NCBI RefSeq assembly: GCF_001854805.1
Contig: NZ_MBLO01000249.1
Coordinates: forward strand, 12,564-76,563
DNA from: Pseudofrankia coriaricola
Lineage (GTDB): Bacteria; Actinomycetota; Actinomycetes; Frankiales; Frankiaceae
Direction of reading: 5' to 3'
DNA length: 64,000 bases
Shown one piece after another: positions 55,594 to 63,703 of this stretch; position 1 is the first letter of the stretch; the number at the start of each line of letters is the position of its first letter. The translations under genes and the position numbers were made by a program. The notes under the pieces are model-generated. The model had not been told where the DNA came from. It ran no database searches and saw only the letters and a list, made by a program, of their open reading frames with translations.

Positions 55594-56052
55594 TTGTCGA
55601 TCCGACGCAACCGCAAGAGCAGCCTCCGCAACCGTCTCGTCGCCATCGCCGCGGCGGGGGCCGTCGTCACCACCGGCGGGCTGATGGCTGCCTCTCCGGC
55701 CAGCGCCGCGACCGTCTCCGACACCTCCATCGCCGCCGCCGCTAAGTCGGCCGGTCTTGCCGGCTGCCGCGGCGTGTCGACGGGCACCTGGGTGGCCATC
55801 GCCCTGGCCGAGTCGCGCGGCAACACCCACGCCCACGCGACCGGCATCGAGGACTCGCGGGGCCTGTGGCAGGTCAACCTGTGGGCCAACAGCGACCTTG
55901 TCGGCGGGCGCAACCTCTACGACGTGTCCAACAATGCCTGGGCCGCCAAGCGCGTCTGCCACCGTCAGGGCCCGACCGCCTGGTCGACCTACACCAACGG
56001 CGCGTACAAGCACTTCCTGGCCCGTGGCCATGCGGCCGCCGCCAAGGTCTGA
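55594..56052 (+). CDS. Secreted lysozyme/transglycosylase-like protein
   Basis: A 152-residue exported protein. TTG at 55594 has GGAAAG seven bases upstream. A signal peptide (basic RRNRKSSLRNR, hydrophobic core, cleavage near ASPASAA) precedes a compact lysozyme-like domain with WVAIALAESRGNTHAH (Glu as candidate catalytic acid) and DSRGLWQVNL, then WAAKRVCHRQGPTAWSTYTNGAYKHFL. Two Cys may form a disulfide. It should cut peptidoglycan, in growth or spore-related remodelling. The very long leader suggests RNA-level control. Confidence 0.82.
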   Translation: MSIRRNRKSSLRNRLVAIAAAGAVVTTGGLMAASPASAATVSDTSIAAAAKSAGLAGCRGVSTGTWVAIALAESRGNTHAHATGIEDSRGLWQVNLWANSDLVGGRNLYDVSNNAWAAKRVCHRQGPTAWSTYTNGAYKHFLARGHAAAAKV

Positions 56053-56097
56053 GCTGAGCCTGACCAGCTCGGGCTGAACGCCGCACGCCGGACAACG

Positions 56098-56127
56098 CGA
56101 GGCCTCCCCGCATGCGGGGAGGCCTCG
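56098..56127. terminator. Perfect 30-bp palindromic terminator
   Basis: Half-site CGAGGCCTCCCCGCA followed by its exact complement, between the convergent lysozyme-like and F420 nitroreductase genes. It is followed by three and a half CTGGTGC units (56138-56163). Confidence 0.85.
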
Positions 56128-56165
56128 TCGTCGTTCTGGTGCCTGGTGCCTGGTGCCTGGCGGCC

Positions 56166-56612
56166 TTACGCCGACGGGGCGCCGCTGCGCCGCCGGGCCG
56201 TCTCGGCCGCGCGGCGGCGCAGGCGCAGGAGAGGGATGCGGCGGTCGCCGGCCTTCTTCTGGTATTCCGCGAAGGCATCGGACTGCGCGACGAATCCGGA
56301 CCACTCGGCGTCATAGTCGGAGCCGGTGAGTTCGGTGGCGGTGACCTCGACGGCTCCGTCGGCGGTCTCGATCGTCGTGTCGGGGCGTGCGACCAGGTTG
56401 TGATACCAGGCCGGATGCGTGGGGGCCCCGGCGAACGACGCGGCGATGACCCAGCCGTCGCCGGAGCGGCGGCCCAGCACCGGGTTGACGCGTTCGACGC
56501 CGCTGCGGGTGCCGACGGTGTGCAGCAGGATCAGGCTGCGGCCGAAGCCGCCGGTGATGACGTTCCCGTTGTTCGCGCGGAACTCCGCGATGACGGTGTC
56601 GTTCCAGCTCAA
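56166..56612 (-). CDS. F420-dependent nitroreductase family protein (DDN-like)
   Basis: A 148-residue split-barrel protein of the deazaflavin-dependent nitroreductase family known from Mycobacterium (Ddn). The core SLILLHTVGTRSGVERVNPVLGRRSGDGWVIAASFAGAPTHPAWYHNLVARPD is the family signature, and FVAQSDAFAEYQKKAGDRRIPLLRLR the C-terminal one. TTG at 56612 is chosen since GAAGGAAG lies upstream at good spacing and the preceding residues are not conserved. Probably reduces quinones or other small molecules with F420H2; the natural substrate is unknown. Confidence 0.88.
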   Translation of the reverse strand: MSWNDTVIAEFRANNGNVITGGFGRSLILLHTVGTRSGVERVNPVLGRRSGDGWVIAASFAGAPTHPAWYHNLVARPDTTIETADGAVEVTATELTGSDYDAEWSGFVAQSDAFAEYQKKAGDRRIPLLRLRRRAAETARRRSGAPSA

Positions 56613-56935
56613 CGCAGATCGCTTCCTTCGTCCGTAGGGGCCCCAGGGCCTTGGTCGCGGTGGAGCGGCTGGGCGGCAGGCGCTGGCCCACCGCCCGGGA
56701 AACGTAACGCCGGCGGCGGTCCCCGCCTGCCGGGCGCGCCGGGTCAAGAATCGAGTCAGCGTTGTCCACGCTGTTGACGACTACCCGTCAAAGAACGACC
56801 AGAACGGCGAGGGTTGTCCTCGACCAGAAACGGCGAGGGCTGTCCTGGACGACGGCGGCACCGTCGGTTTCTGATCGCCAGCGTGGGGCGGAACCGGGCG
56901 ACTCGCCGGGACCGGACGCCGTAGGCTGGCGCGCC
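56613..56935. other. Divergent intergenic region with a 25/26-bp tandem repeat
   Basis: CGACCAGAACGGCGAGGG-TTGTCCT at 56796-56820 is followed directly by CGACCAGAAACGGCGAGGG-CTGTCCT at 56821-56846. It sits between divergent F420 nitroreductase and SnoaL-like genes and could be a regulator-binding tandem site. No gene is seen. Confidence 0.6.
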
Positions 56936-57457
56936 ATGGAACTGTGGGAGCTGGCCGCGCGTGAGCAGGTACGGGACACCGTGGCGACGTACAGCCACAG
57001 CGGCGACCGGCTCCGGCTCGAGGACCTCGCGGCCTGCTTCACCGCCGACGGTGTGCTGGAGACCAAGGGCGGCTGGACGGCCCACGGCCGAGCGGAGATC
57101 ATCGCCCGGCTCTCCGGAGTCCAGGCCCTGACGGCGGCCACGACAGTGCCCGGACGGGAGGCCGGCCCCAGGAGCGCCAGCGGCCCCGGGCCCGCGGGCA
57201 ACGGAGCCGCGTCAGCGGGCGGCGGCGCCGCGGACGGGCGGGCGTTCATCCGGCACTTCGTCACGAACCTGCGGTTCGAGTCGGTGACACCCGACCGGAT
57301 CACCACGTCGGCCTATTTCGCGGTGTTGACGGTTGCCGGCCTGGACCACTGGGGCCGTTACCGCGACGTCCTGGTCCCAGTCGAGGGGCGGTGGCTGTTC
57401 GCTCACCGTCTCGTCCGCACCGACGCCCACGCCCCCGGCTCGCCCTTCCGCGCCTGA
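56936..57457 (+). CDS. SnoaL-like (NTF2-fold) protein
   Basis: A 173-residue protein of the SnoaL/NTF2 superfamily, small cone-shaped folds used as isomerases, cyclases or binding proteins. REQVRDTVATYSHSGDRLRLEDLAACFTADGVLETKGGWTAHGRAEI is the typical helical start; IRHFVTNLRFESVTPDRITTSAYFAVL and the C-terminal GRYRDVLVPVEGRWLFAHR the sheet. A Gly/Ala-rich loop (about 80-100) is an insertion. Ligand unknown. Confidence 0.85.
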   Translation: MELWELAAREQVRDTVATYSHSGDRLRLEDLAACFTADGVLETKGGWTAHGRAEIIARLSGVQALTAATTVPGREAGPRSASGPGPAGNGAASAGGGAADGRAFIRHFVTNLRFESVTPDRITTSAYFAVLTVAGLDHWGRYRDVLVPVEGRWLFAHRLVRTDAHAPGSPFRA

Positions 57458-57487
57458 GCGCCGGCTGTCCGCGCCTGGGCGTCGGCC

Positions 57488-58399
57488 TTAGCCGGCGTCG
57501 TCTTCGGGGGCGAAGCCGGAGAGGGCTGTGACGGACGGGATGAAGTAGTAGGCGCCGCTGACCGGGGTGGTGTAGCGGGTCAGGGCGTCGCGCAGGCCGT
57601 CCTCGGTCGCTCCCGCCATGCGGCGCAGCATGAGGTCGAGGATGCGTTGCTCGGCGGCGAAGCCGACGAACATCGTTCCGTGGTCGGTGACCGTGCCGTA
57701 GGCGGTGTTGCGGCGGAAGATCTTCAGCTCCTCGCCGTCCTCCTCGACGACCGTGCGCGAGACGTGCGAGGTCGCCGGCATGACGGAGTCGTCGAGTTCG
57801 ACGCTGTCGGCCTTGGTACGGCCGATGACCTTCTCCTGCTCGGCGACGCCGATCGCCGCGAAGCTCGCCGTGTCGTGCGTCCACTTCTGGAACAGCAGCA
57901 CGCTTCCGCCGGCGCCCGGCCCGTGGGCGATGATCGCGACGCCAGGCGCCGCCAGCAGCGACGGGTTCTCGGTGCCGTCGATAAAGCCGGTGAGGTCGCG
58001 GTCGTGCGCGTACACCCAGCCACCGACCTCGGTGGCGACGTTCGCGACCCCGGCGAGCGCGGCGATCACCTCGAGCCCGTTGGTGTAGACGGCGGTCCGG
58101 TTGGCGCCGGCGATCCACAGCACGGCGTCACGCTGGGTGGCGGGCATCCGGAAGCCGTCGGCACCGACGATCGGCTCGTTGAAGCCGGTGACGCCGGCGG
58201 GCAGGCCCTCGGGCGCCACCTGTGCCCACAGTTCCGGCCGGAACCCGACGACCAGGTTGACACCGCCCCCGGTCGACAGGGGCCCGACCAGTCCCGCGAC
58301 CGCCTTCGCCAGGTCCACCGCGGATATGCCGTCCCGGAGGTCGAGCTCCAGGTAGCTGTGCTCCGGCGCGCCAAGCCCGAAGATCCCCGGCTGCGTCAC
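57488..58399 (-). CDS. Dye-decolourising (DyP-type) heme peroxidase
   Basis: A 303-residue peroxidase of the DyP family, cytosolic YfeX-like branch, because there is no signal peptide. GFIDGTENP contains the distal Asp motif GxxDG; LLFQKWTHDTASF probably holds the proximal heme His. GTG at 58399 has GGAAGGACGG upstream and starts at the conserved VTQPGIF. Members oxidise dyes or organic peroxides and some act on porphyrins or are encapsulin cargo; no encapsulin gene is nearby and no cargo tail is evident. Confidence 0.92.
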   Translation of the reverse strand: MTQPGIFGLGAPEHSYLELDLRDGISAVDLAKAVAGLVGPLSTGGGVNLVVGFRPELWAQVAPEGLPAGVTGFNEPIVGADGFRMPATQRDAVLWIAGANRTAVYTNGLEVIAALAGVANVATEVGGWVYAHDRDLTGFIDGTENPSLLAAPGVAIIAHGPGAGGSVLLFQKWTHDTASFAAIGVAEQEKVIGRTKADSVELDDSVMPATSHVSRTVVEEDGEELKIFRRNTAYGTVTDHGTMFVGFAAEQRILDLMLRRMAGATEDGLRDALTRYTTPVSGAYYFIPSVTALSGFAPEDDAG

Positions 58400-58698
58400 T
58401 GACCCGTCCTTCCCACCCGTGTCACGTACGTTCTCGGTTACGCCCAGCCGGGGCCGGGCTACCGGGCTCTCCGGGCTCATCGCCCAGGCGCGATCGCGCC
58501 AAACCGGCCATCACGGTCAATACGGTCAACACCGCGACGTTACCCTGCGCGGACCAGGCAGCTTCGCGCGGACGCGCGGGCCCGGGGCCGGGCTGGGAAC
58601 AGCGTTGCGTCCGGGTCGGAGCCGGAGCTGGCTGGGCTGGCGGACAACGGGCCCGAGGCTGGCGGCGCGGCGCCCGGGTGGTGGCGGGGCAGCTGTCA

Positions 58699-59133
58699 CT
58701 ACACCTCGAACAACGGCACCTCGCCCGGCATCGGCTGGTCCAGAACGCGGCGGAGCAGCAAGACCTCCCGTCGCCAGTCCTCGGCGCTCGCGGTCTCGGA
58801 CCACAGCTCGGCCAGTCCGGAGCCGTCGGCGAGCACCCGGTCCAGCGCCTCGACCGCGAGCGAGCGAAGGTCGTCCGGGAACGCCGGCAGAGGCTCCAAC
58901 GGCCACCGGGAGTCGCTGACCGGCTCGCCGCCCGGGCACTGCGCGGCGATCAGCGCCGCCGCGACGACGACGTGGGAGCCGGCATCGATCTCGAGGTAGC
59001 CCTCGGTGTCGACGGCCCGCACCAGCAGCCGTCGGACGAGATCGACCCGGTTCGCGGCCGGCGCGTCGAGGAGATCATCGACAAAGTCCAGCGCACCGTC
59101 GTTGTCGAAGTGTCCCGGACCCCACGCACCCAC
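58699..59133 (-). CDS. DUF4259 domain protein
   Basis: A 144-residue protein starting MGAWGPGHFDNDGALDFVDDL, the clear hallmark of DUF4259. The family is short, helical and acidic; its role is unknown. GTG/ATG choice is not in doubt since the conserved GAWG begins at once. It stands between the peroxidase and cupin genes, with gaps on both sides. Confidence 0.9.
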   Translation of the reverse strand: MGAWGPGHFDNDGALDFVDDLLDAPAANRVDLVRRLLVRAVDTEGYLEIDAGSHVVVAAALIAAQCPGGEPVSDSRWPLEPLPAFPDDLRSLAVEALDRVLADGSGLAELWSETASAEDWRREVLLLRRVLDQPMPGEVPLFEV

Positions 59134-59268
59134 AGCGGTCTCCTCGTGTTCGGCGCTGCCGGGTGATTCTCTCGGTCGCTACCGACACTTTTCGCCGGTT
59201 GTCATGGGCGCGTCGTGGCGAGAACCGGTGGTCGGGCCCTGGCCCGCGGTTCCCGCGGACGTGCCACG

Positions 59269-59814
59269 CTACCCGCCGGCGCCGGGAGGGGAACCAGGGG
59301 AGGAGCCCGACGGGTCGGTGCGCGGCGCGAGCCAGTCGGGCCACGGCACGGGCGGGTTGGGCAGCGGCTGGACACCTCGCCTGGCCAGGAGCTCGGCAAA
59401 GCCCTCGGGGTCCGCGGGCACGGCTCGCGGGTCGCCTGTCATGATCTCGTAGAGGGTGGCGCCCTCGGGCCCGGCCACCAGTGGTCCGAAGGTCGCTCCG
59501 TGCTCCAGGGTGATATGGGTGCCCGCGGGGCAGGGACGGTCGCCGATGAGCACCTCTCCGGCGACGACGAGGACGAAGTGGTCGGACTTGTGGCTGTGCC
59601 GCTCGACGATCACCCCCGGGTCGTAGCGGGCGTAGATGACCATCCGTTCCGGCGACCACTCGAGGAACTTCTCCCAGACCGACACCCGCCGCCCGTCGGC
59701 GTGCGTCTGCGCCTTCACCTCGGTCCATGGCACGTCTCCCACGGAGACGATCTTCAGGTCCGGCTTCTCCTCCGGCACGGTGCCCCCTTCCTGATCGGCC
59801 TGCTTCGACGCCAT
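59269..59814 (-). CDS. Cupin domain protein
   Basis: A 181-residue protein with one cupin barrel (about 45-130). Metal-binding motif 1 is RHSHKSDHFVLVVAGEVLIGD, with His-x-His; motif 2 is around HGATFGPLVAGPEGATLYEIM. The C-terminus is Pro-rich. Two starts are possible: ATG at 59814 (GAGGCGGG upstream) or GTG at 59778 (AGGAAGGGGG upstream). It is divergent from an amidohydrolase gene, and single cupin proteins of this type often accompany amidohydrolase_2 enzymes in catabolic clusters. Confidence 0.8.
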   Translation of the reverse strand: MASKQADQEGGTVPEEKPDLKIVSVGDVPWTEVKAQTHADGRRVSVWEKFLEWSPERMVIYARYDPGVIVERHSHKSDHFVLVVAGEVLIGDRPCPAGTHITLEHGATFGPLVAGPEGATLYEIMTGDPRAVPADPEGFAELLARRGVQPLPNPPVPWPDWLAPRTDPSGSSPGSPPGAGG

Positions 59815-59858
59815 CCCGCCTCGACGCGGTGTGGCGTGGGTCTCGACAGGTCGCTCGG

Positions 59859-59880
59859 CGAAAAGTAGCTTTCCGAAAAG
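59859..59880. promoter_or_regulatory. Direct repeat CGAAAAG in a divergent promoter
   Basis: CGAAAAG at 59859-59865 and 59874-59880, spaced 15 bases (about 1.5 helical turns), between the cupin and amidohydrolase starts. The stretch is AT-richer than its surroundings and could be a regulator site. Confidence 0.4.
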
Positions 59881-59953
59881 CGATCCGCAATCCCGCTCCT
59901 CGCGGGTTGCTCCGCTCGCCACCGCGCCGCACGCCGCACAAGGGGGCATGGCC

Positions 59954-61216
59954 ATGGCCTTGACCGACATCACCGCGCCCACGACCGCCACCGGCTCCGT
60001 CACCCCGGCCCCGGAGGACCTGCCGAAGATCATCTCGGTGGATGACCACATCCTGGAACCACGCGACCTGTGGCAGCGGGAGCTGCCGGCCGCGATGCGC
60101 GGCCGCGGGCCCAAGGTGGTGCGGGAGAAGCTCAAGCTGCACTTCGCCGGCGGGCACTACGGCTTCGAGCGCGACGCGCCTGACGGCCGCTGGTGCGACC
60201 TGTGGCTCTATGACGACCTCGTCTACCCGACCGGCCTGCTGCACGCCTCCGCCGGCGTGCCACCGGCCGAGGTGAAGAACCTGCCGGCCATCTACGAGGA
60301 CTTCCGGCCGGGCACCTACGAGCGGGACGCCCGCCTCGCCGACATGACCGCCAACCACGTCGAGGCGGCGATCAACTTCCCGAACACGTTCCCGCGGTTC
60401 TGCGGTCAGGGCTTCTCCGAGCGGCCGGACAAGGACGTGGCGCTCGCCTGCATCCAGATCTACAACGACTGGATGATCGACGAATGGGCGGGCGGCGCCG
60501 GACAGGGCCGTCTGATCCCGCTGTCGCTCATCCCGCTGTGGGATCCCGAGCTTGCCGCCGCCGAGGTGCGCCGGTGCGCGGCGAAGGGCTCGTACGCGGT
60601 GTCGTTCTCCGAGAACCCGAGCAAGCTCGGGTTCGCCTCCATCCACTCCGGCGCGTGGGACCCGCTGTTCCAGGCGTGCGAGGAGACCGGAACCGTCGTG
60701 ACGATGCACATCGGCTCGTCGTCGACGCTGCCGTCGACGTCGCCGGACGCGCCGCTGGCGGTCAGCATGTCGCTGTCCTCGCAGAATGCCGAGGGATCGC
60801 TGTGCGACTGGATCTTCTCCGGCACGCTCGACCGTTTCCCGAGCCTGACCATCGTCTACGCCGAGAGCCAGGTCGGCTGGATGCCGTACCTGCTGGAGCG
60901 GATGGACCTCGTCTGGAAGGGCGGCGTCGGTGGTGGAGCCGCCCTGCCGAACCCCCCGAGCAGCTACATCAGGGGCCGCGTCTACGGCTGCCTGTTCGAT
61001 GACCAGCACGGGCTGATCTCCCGGAACGAGGTCGGTCTCGACCAGATCGTCTTTGAGACCGACTACCCGCACACCGACGGCACCTGGCCGAACTCCCGCG
61101 CCGTCGCCCACCGCCTGTGCGCGGGCGCCGGCATGGACGCGGGCGAGGTCCACAAGTTCGTCCGCGGCAACGCCATCCGCGCCTTCGGCCTCGAACGCTT
61201 TGGAATCAAGGATTGA
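59954..61216 (+). CDS. Amidohydrolase_2 family protein (ACMSD-like)
   Basis: A 420-residue metal-dependent TIM-barrel enzyme. The metal-binding start is ISVDDHILEPRDLW (here DDH rather than the usual DxHxH), His appears again in VVTMHIGSSS, and ETDYPHTDGTWPNS holds the distal Asp. The family covers decarboxylases and hydrolases of aromatic degradation such as 2-amino-3-carboxymuconate semialdehyde decarboxylase. ATG at 59954 is preferred to the ATG six bases before it because AAGGGGG then has proper spacing. Neighbour MarR gene follows after 27 bases. Confidence 0.87.
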   Translation: MALTDITAPTTATGSVTPAPEDLPKIISVDDHILEPRDLWQRELPAAMRGRGPKVVREKLKLHFAGGHYGFERDAPDGRWCDLWLYDDLVYPTGLLHASAGVPPAEVKNLPAIYEDFRPGTYERDARLADMTANHVEAAINFPNTFPRFCGQGFSERPDKDVALACIQIYNDWMIDEWAGGAGQGRLIPLSLIPLWDPELAAAEVRRCAAKGSYAVSFSENPSKLGFASIHSGAWDPLFQACEETGTVVTMHIGSSSTLPSTSPDAPLAVSMSLSSQNAEGSLCDWIFSGTLDRFPSLTIVYAESQVGWMPYLLERMDLVWKGGVGGGAALPNPPSSYIRGRVYGCLFDDQHGLISRNEVGLDQIVFETDYPHTDGTWPNSRAVAHRLCAGAGMDAGEVHKFVRGNAIRAFGLERFGIKD

Positions 61217-61243
61217 GCTCGCTGGGCGCTACAGTCGGCCGGG

Positions 61244-61849
61244 ATGGCTGACAGCGCGGTGACCAGAACGGATCCGGCGGCGGCGCCGGCGGCACTCGTG
61301 GAGCCGACGACGCCGGCGCCGTCGGTGACCGCGTCGGGCGGGCGCGCCGCGTCGGGCGGGCGGGCGGCGTTGGGCGGGCCGGCCGGTGAGCCCAGCTGGG
61401 TCGACGAGGTCGGCCTGACCGGGGGCGCCGGGCTCCTCGCCCGGCTGGTGCGGCTGAACATGCTCGTCTCGACGGCGCTCGACGGTCTCGTCGAACCATT
61501 CGGCCTGACGGTGGCCGACTACCTGGTTCTCGGCACGATCCGGCACGCGCCCGGCGGCCGGGGCGCGCCGAGCCGCCTGTGCCGGGTGCTCGGCCGGACC
61601 AGCGGTGGCATGACGCTCACCCTCGACCGTCTCGCCGCCGCGGGCCTGGTCCGCCGTGCCCCCGACCCGACGGACCGCCGCCGCGTCATCGTCGAGCTCA
61701 CCGACGTCGGCGACGCTCTGAGCCGGCGCGTCAACGACCGCCTCCACGAATGGGAGAACACCCTGCCACTCCCCGCGGACCTGCGCGCCGGCCTTCACGA
61801 CACCGTTGACACCCTCATCGACGCGGTGACCCCCGACCGACCGCGCTGA
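61244..61849 (+). CDS. MarR family transcriptional regulator
   Basis: A 201-residue regulator. About 50 low-complexity residues lead to a MarR-type winged helix: LVRLNMLVSTALDGLVEPFGLTVADYLVLGTIRHAP, the recognition helix in LCRVLGRTSGGMTLTLDRLAAAGLVRRAPDPTDRRRVIVELT. The gene lies 27 bases downstream of the amidohydrolase gene on the same strand, so it probably controls aromatic-compound catabolism genes. Ligand unknown. Confidence 0.88.
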   Translation: MADSAVTRTDPAAAPAALVEPTTPAPSVTASGGRAASGGRAALGGPAGEPSWVDEVGLTGGAGLLARLVRLNMLVSTALDGLVEPFGLTVADYLVLGTIRHAPGGRGAPSRLCRVLGRTSGGMTLTLDRLAAAGLVRRAPDPTDRRRVIVELTDVGDALSRRVNDRLHEWENTLPLPADLRAGLHDTVDTLIDAVTPDRPR

Positions 61850-61917
61850 CCCTCTCTTCGTCAGCGACGGCCGTGTACGGCGAGACGTGAACGTGGCCGC
61901 TGCCCGTTCAGCTCCGC

Positions 61918-62754
61918 TCAGGTGTGGACGCCGTCGACGTAGATGTCGACCTTCTCGTCGTAGAAGCAGACCAGGCCCGCGATGCGAATGCTCTCCAGCA
62001 GCGGCGCCGGGTAGTACCAGACGACGTCGTCGTGGACCTTGCCGTCGACCTCGACCCCGTAGTAGCTGGCCGTCCCCTTGTACGGGCAGCCGGTGCTGGT
62101 GGACGACGGCCGGAGCAGCTCAGTGCGGGCGTCGGTCAGTGGCAGGTAGTAGCGGGGCCGGATGCCGGTCTCGAACAGCACGGTCGGGCGGGTCGACTCG
62201 GCGACCGTCACCCCGTCGATGTCGACCCGGACGTGCCGGGAGCTGGAGAGGATGTCGATGCGGTGGTAGGGGTTGCGGGCGTGGACGTAGACGGGCTCGT
62301 CCTCCTCCAGCCAGGTGTCCATCGCGTCCCAGTCGAGCCGGACCACGTCGCGCAGCTCGGGGAACGGCGAGTCCGGGTAGGTCAGGGCGGCACCGGCCGC
62401 GCGGTGCTCGCCCGCGACCACGTCGTGACGGTGGGCGTCGCCGCGGCTCGGGGAACGCACGATCTCCCCGGTGGGCTCCAGCGTGGCCTTCAGATCGGCC
62501 AGCGGCAGGTAGTAGACGGGGTAGTGCGGGCCCTCCCAGACCAGCAGCGGCCGGACCGTGTCGACGACGACCACGCCGCCCAGCAGCGGCCGCACCCGCT
62601 TGTGCGCTTCCTCGAGTCGAACCCGCCCTCGGGCGCCCGACGCGGCCCCTGATCCCTGGCCTGCCGTGGGTGCACTGGTGGCCGCCGATGACTGTGCCGT
62701 GGCCGGACTGGCCGTCGTCTCGGTCGTGCTGGTCGTCGAGCCGGTCGTCGTCAT
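61918..62754 (-). CDS. Tandem DUF427 protein
   Basis: A 278-residue protein with two DUF427 domains. The first (about 42-150) has VVVVDTVRPLLVWEGPHYPVYYLPLADL and the second (about 170-275) VRVDIDGVTVAESTRPTVLFETGIRPRYYLPLTD with TGCPYKGTASYYGV. Family function is unknown, although structures suggest a small ligand-binding barrel. ATG at 62754 has GGAGGAG upstream. The first 40 residues are Thr/Ser/Ala-rich. It is divergent from the TetR gene. Confidence 0.9.
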   Translation of the reverse strand: MTTTGSTTSTTETTASPATAQSSAATSAPTAGQGSGAASGARGRVRLEEAHKRVRPLLGGVVVVDTVRPLLVWEGPHYPVYYLPLADLKATLEPTGEIVRSPSRGDAHRHDVVAGEHRAAGAALTYPDSPFPELRDVVRLDWDAMDTWLEEDEPVYVHARNPYHRIDILSSSRHVRVDIDGVTVAESTRPTVLFETGIRPRYYLPLTDARTELLRPSSTSTGCPYKGTASYYGVEVDGKVHDDVVWYYPAPLLESIRIAGLVCFYDEKVDIYVDGVHT

Positions 62755-62925
62755 GCGTTTCTCCTCCGTCCGTCCGCTACCTAGGTAACGGCACCCCCAA
62801 GAGCAACCTTCCACGGATGACGACCACAAGCTCCCTCACAGGCACGATCGTCGGGCCGACGGCGCGCCAGGTTCGACCCCGTCGGCCTACCGTGGGTCGG
62901 CGACCGGAGACCAGGGATCATGAAG

Positions 62926-62941
62926 TGGACCGCTGGGTCCA
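62926..62941. promoter_or_regulatory. TetR auto-operator candidate
   Basis: TGGACC-gctg-GGTCCA, 21 bases before the TetR start codon. It has the same layout as the larger palindrome at 63658 in front of the SDR gene: TGGACY, four bases, RGTCCA. Confidence 0.75.
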
Positions 62942-62961
62942 TAAAGAGCTAGCGTCAGCAG

Positions 62962-63546
62962 ATGGCGCTCACCACGAAGGGGCAGGCGACCCGGCAACGC
63001 ATCATCGAGGGTGCGGCGGTGTACCTGCGCGGCGACGACCCCGGCGAGGCGACCCTCGACGACATCCGCGCCATCACGGGCACGAGCAAGGGTCAGATCT
63101 TCCACTACTTCCCGGGCGGCAAGGAGGAACTGCTGCTCGCGGTGGCCCGGTACGAGGCGCGGCGCGTCCTCGACGACCAGCAGCCGCACCTCGGCGCCCT
63201 GACCTCGTGGGCGGCCTGGGAGCGGTGGCGGGACGCGGTCGTGGCCCGCTACCGGGCCCAGGGCCGCAACTGCCCGCTCGGGTCGCTGATGAGCCAGGTC
63301 GGCGGCACGCCGGGCGCGGCCGAGGTCATCGGCGCCCTGCTCACGAACTGGCGGGCGCACATCCGGCACGGCATCGAGCGGATGCAGGCGACCGGCGAGA
63401 TCCGCCCGAGCCTCGACGCGGACCGCGTCGCCGCGGCCTTCGTCGCCGGCATCCAGGGCGGGGTCCAGGTACTCAGGTCCTCCGGGAGCACGTGGCACCT
63501 GGAGGCGACGCTGGACGCGCTGACCGACCACCTGCGAGGCGTCTGA
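62962..63546 (+). CDS. TetR family transcriptional regulator
   Basis: A 194-residue regulator. The HTH is in TRQRIIEGAAVYLRGDDPGEATLDDIRAITGTSKGQIFHYFPGGKEELLLAV, and the C-terminal domain has RNCPLGSLMSQVGGTPGAAEVI, typical of TetR proteins with a C-terminal domain of the TetR_C_6 type. There is no strong Shine-Dalgarno, so translation may be leaderless. The shared operator motif at its own promoter and ahead of the downstream SDR gene suggests it represses itself and the SDR. Confidence 0.9.
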   Translation: MALTTKGQATRQRIIEGAAVYLRGDDPGEATLDDIRAITGTSKGQIFHYFPGGKEELLLAVARYEARRVLDDQQPHLGALTSWAAWERWRDAVVARYRAQGRNCPLGSLMSQVGGTPGAAEVIGALLTNWRAHIRHGIERMQATGEIRPSLDADRVAAAFVAGIQGGVQVLRSSGSTWHLEATLDALTDHLRGV

Positions 63547-63648
63547 CACCGCGAGGTTGTCCGGCTCCGCGAGGCGTCCGGCTCCGCGAGGCGTCTGGCA
63601 CCGCGGGACGCCCAGCAGTGAGGCGTCTGGCACCGTGGGGCATCCGGG
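63547..63648. repeat. Degenerate 17-18-bp tandem repeat
   Basis: Four or five imperfect units of the type GGCTCCGCGAGGCGTCC / GGCACCGCGAGG between the TetR stop and the SDR operator. Unknown significance. Confidence 0.5.
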
Positions 63649-63657
63649 CCGAGCAAG

Positions 63658-63683
63658 ATTTTTGGACTTGCTAGTCCAAAAAT
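63658..63683. promoter_or_regulatory. TetR operator ahead of the SDR gene
   Basis: ATTTTTGGACT (63658-63668), spacer TGCT, AGTCCAAAAAT (63673-63683): perfect 11-bp arms, in a strikingly AT-rich patch. A further half-site TAGTCC follows at 63684-63689. It lies 21 bases before the SDR start codon, overlapping its probable promoter. Confidence 0.85.
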
Positions 63684-63703
63684 TAGTCCGTAGCTTCGCC
63701 GGC

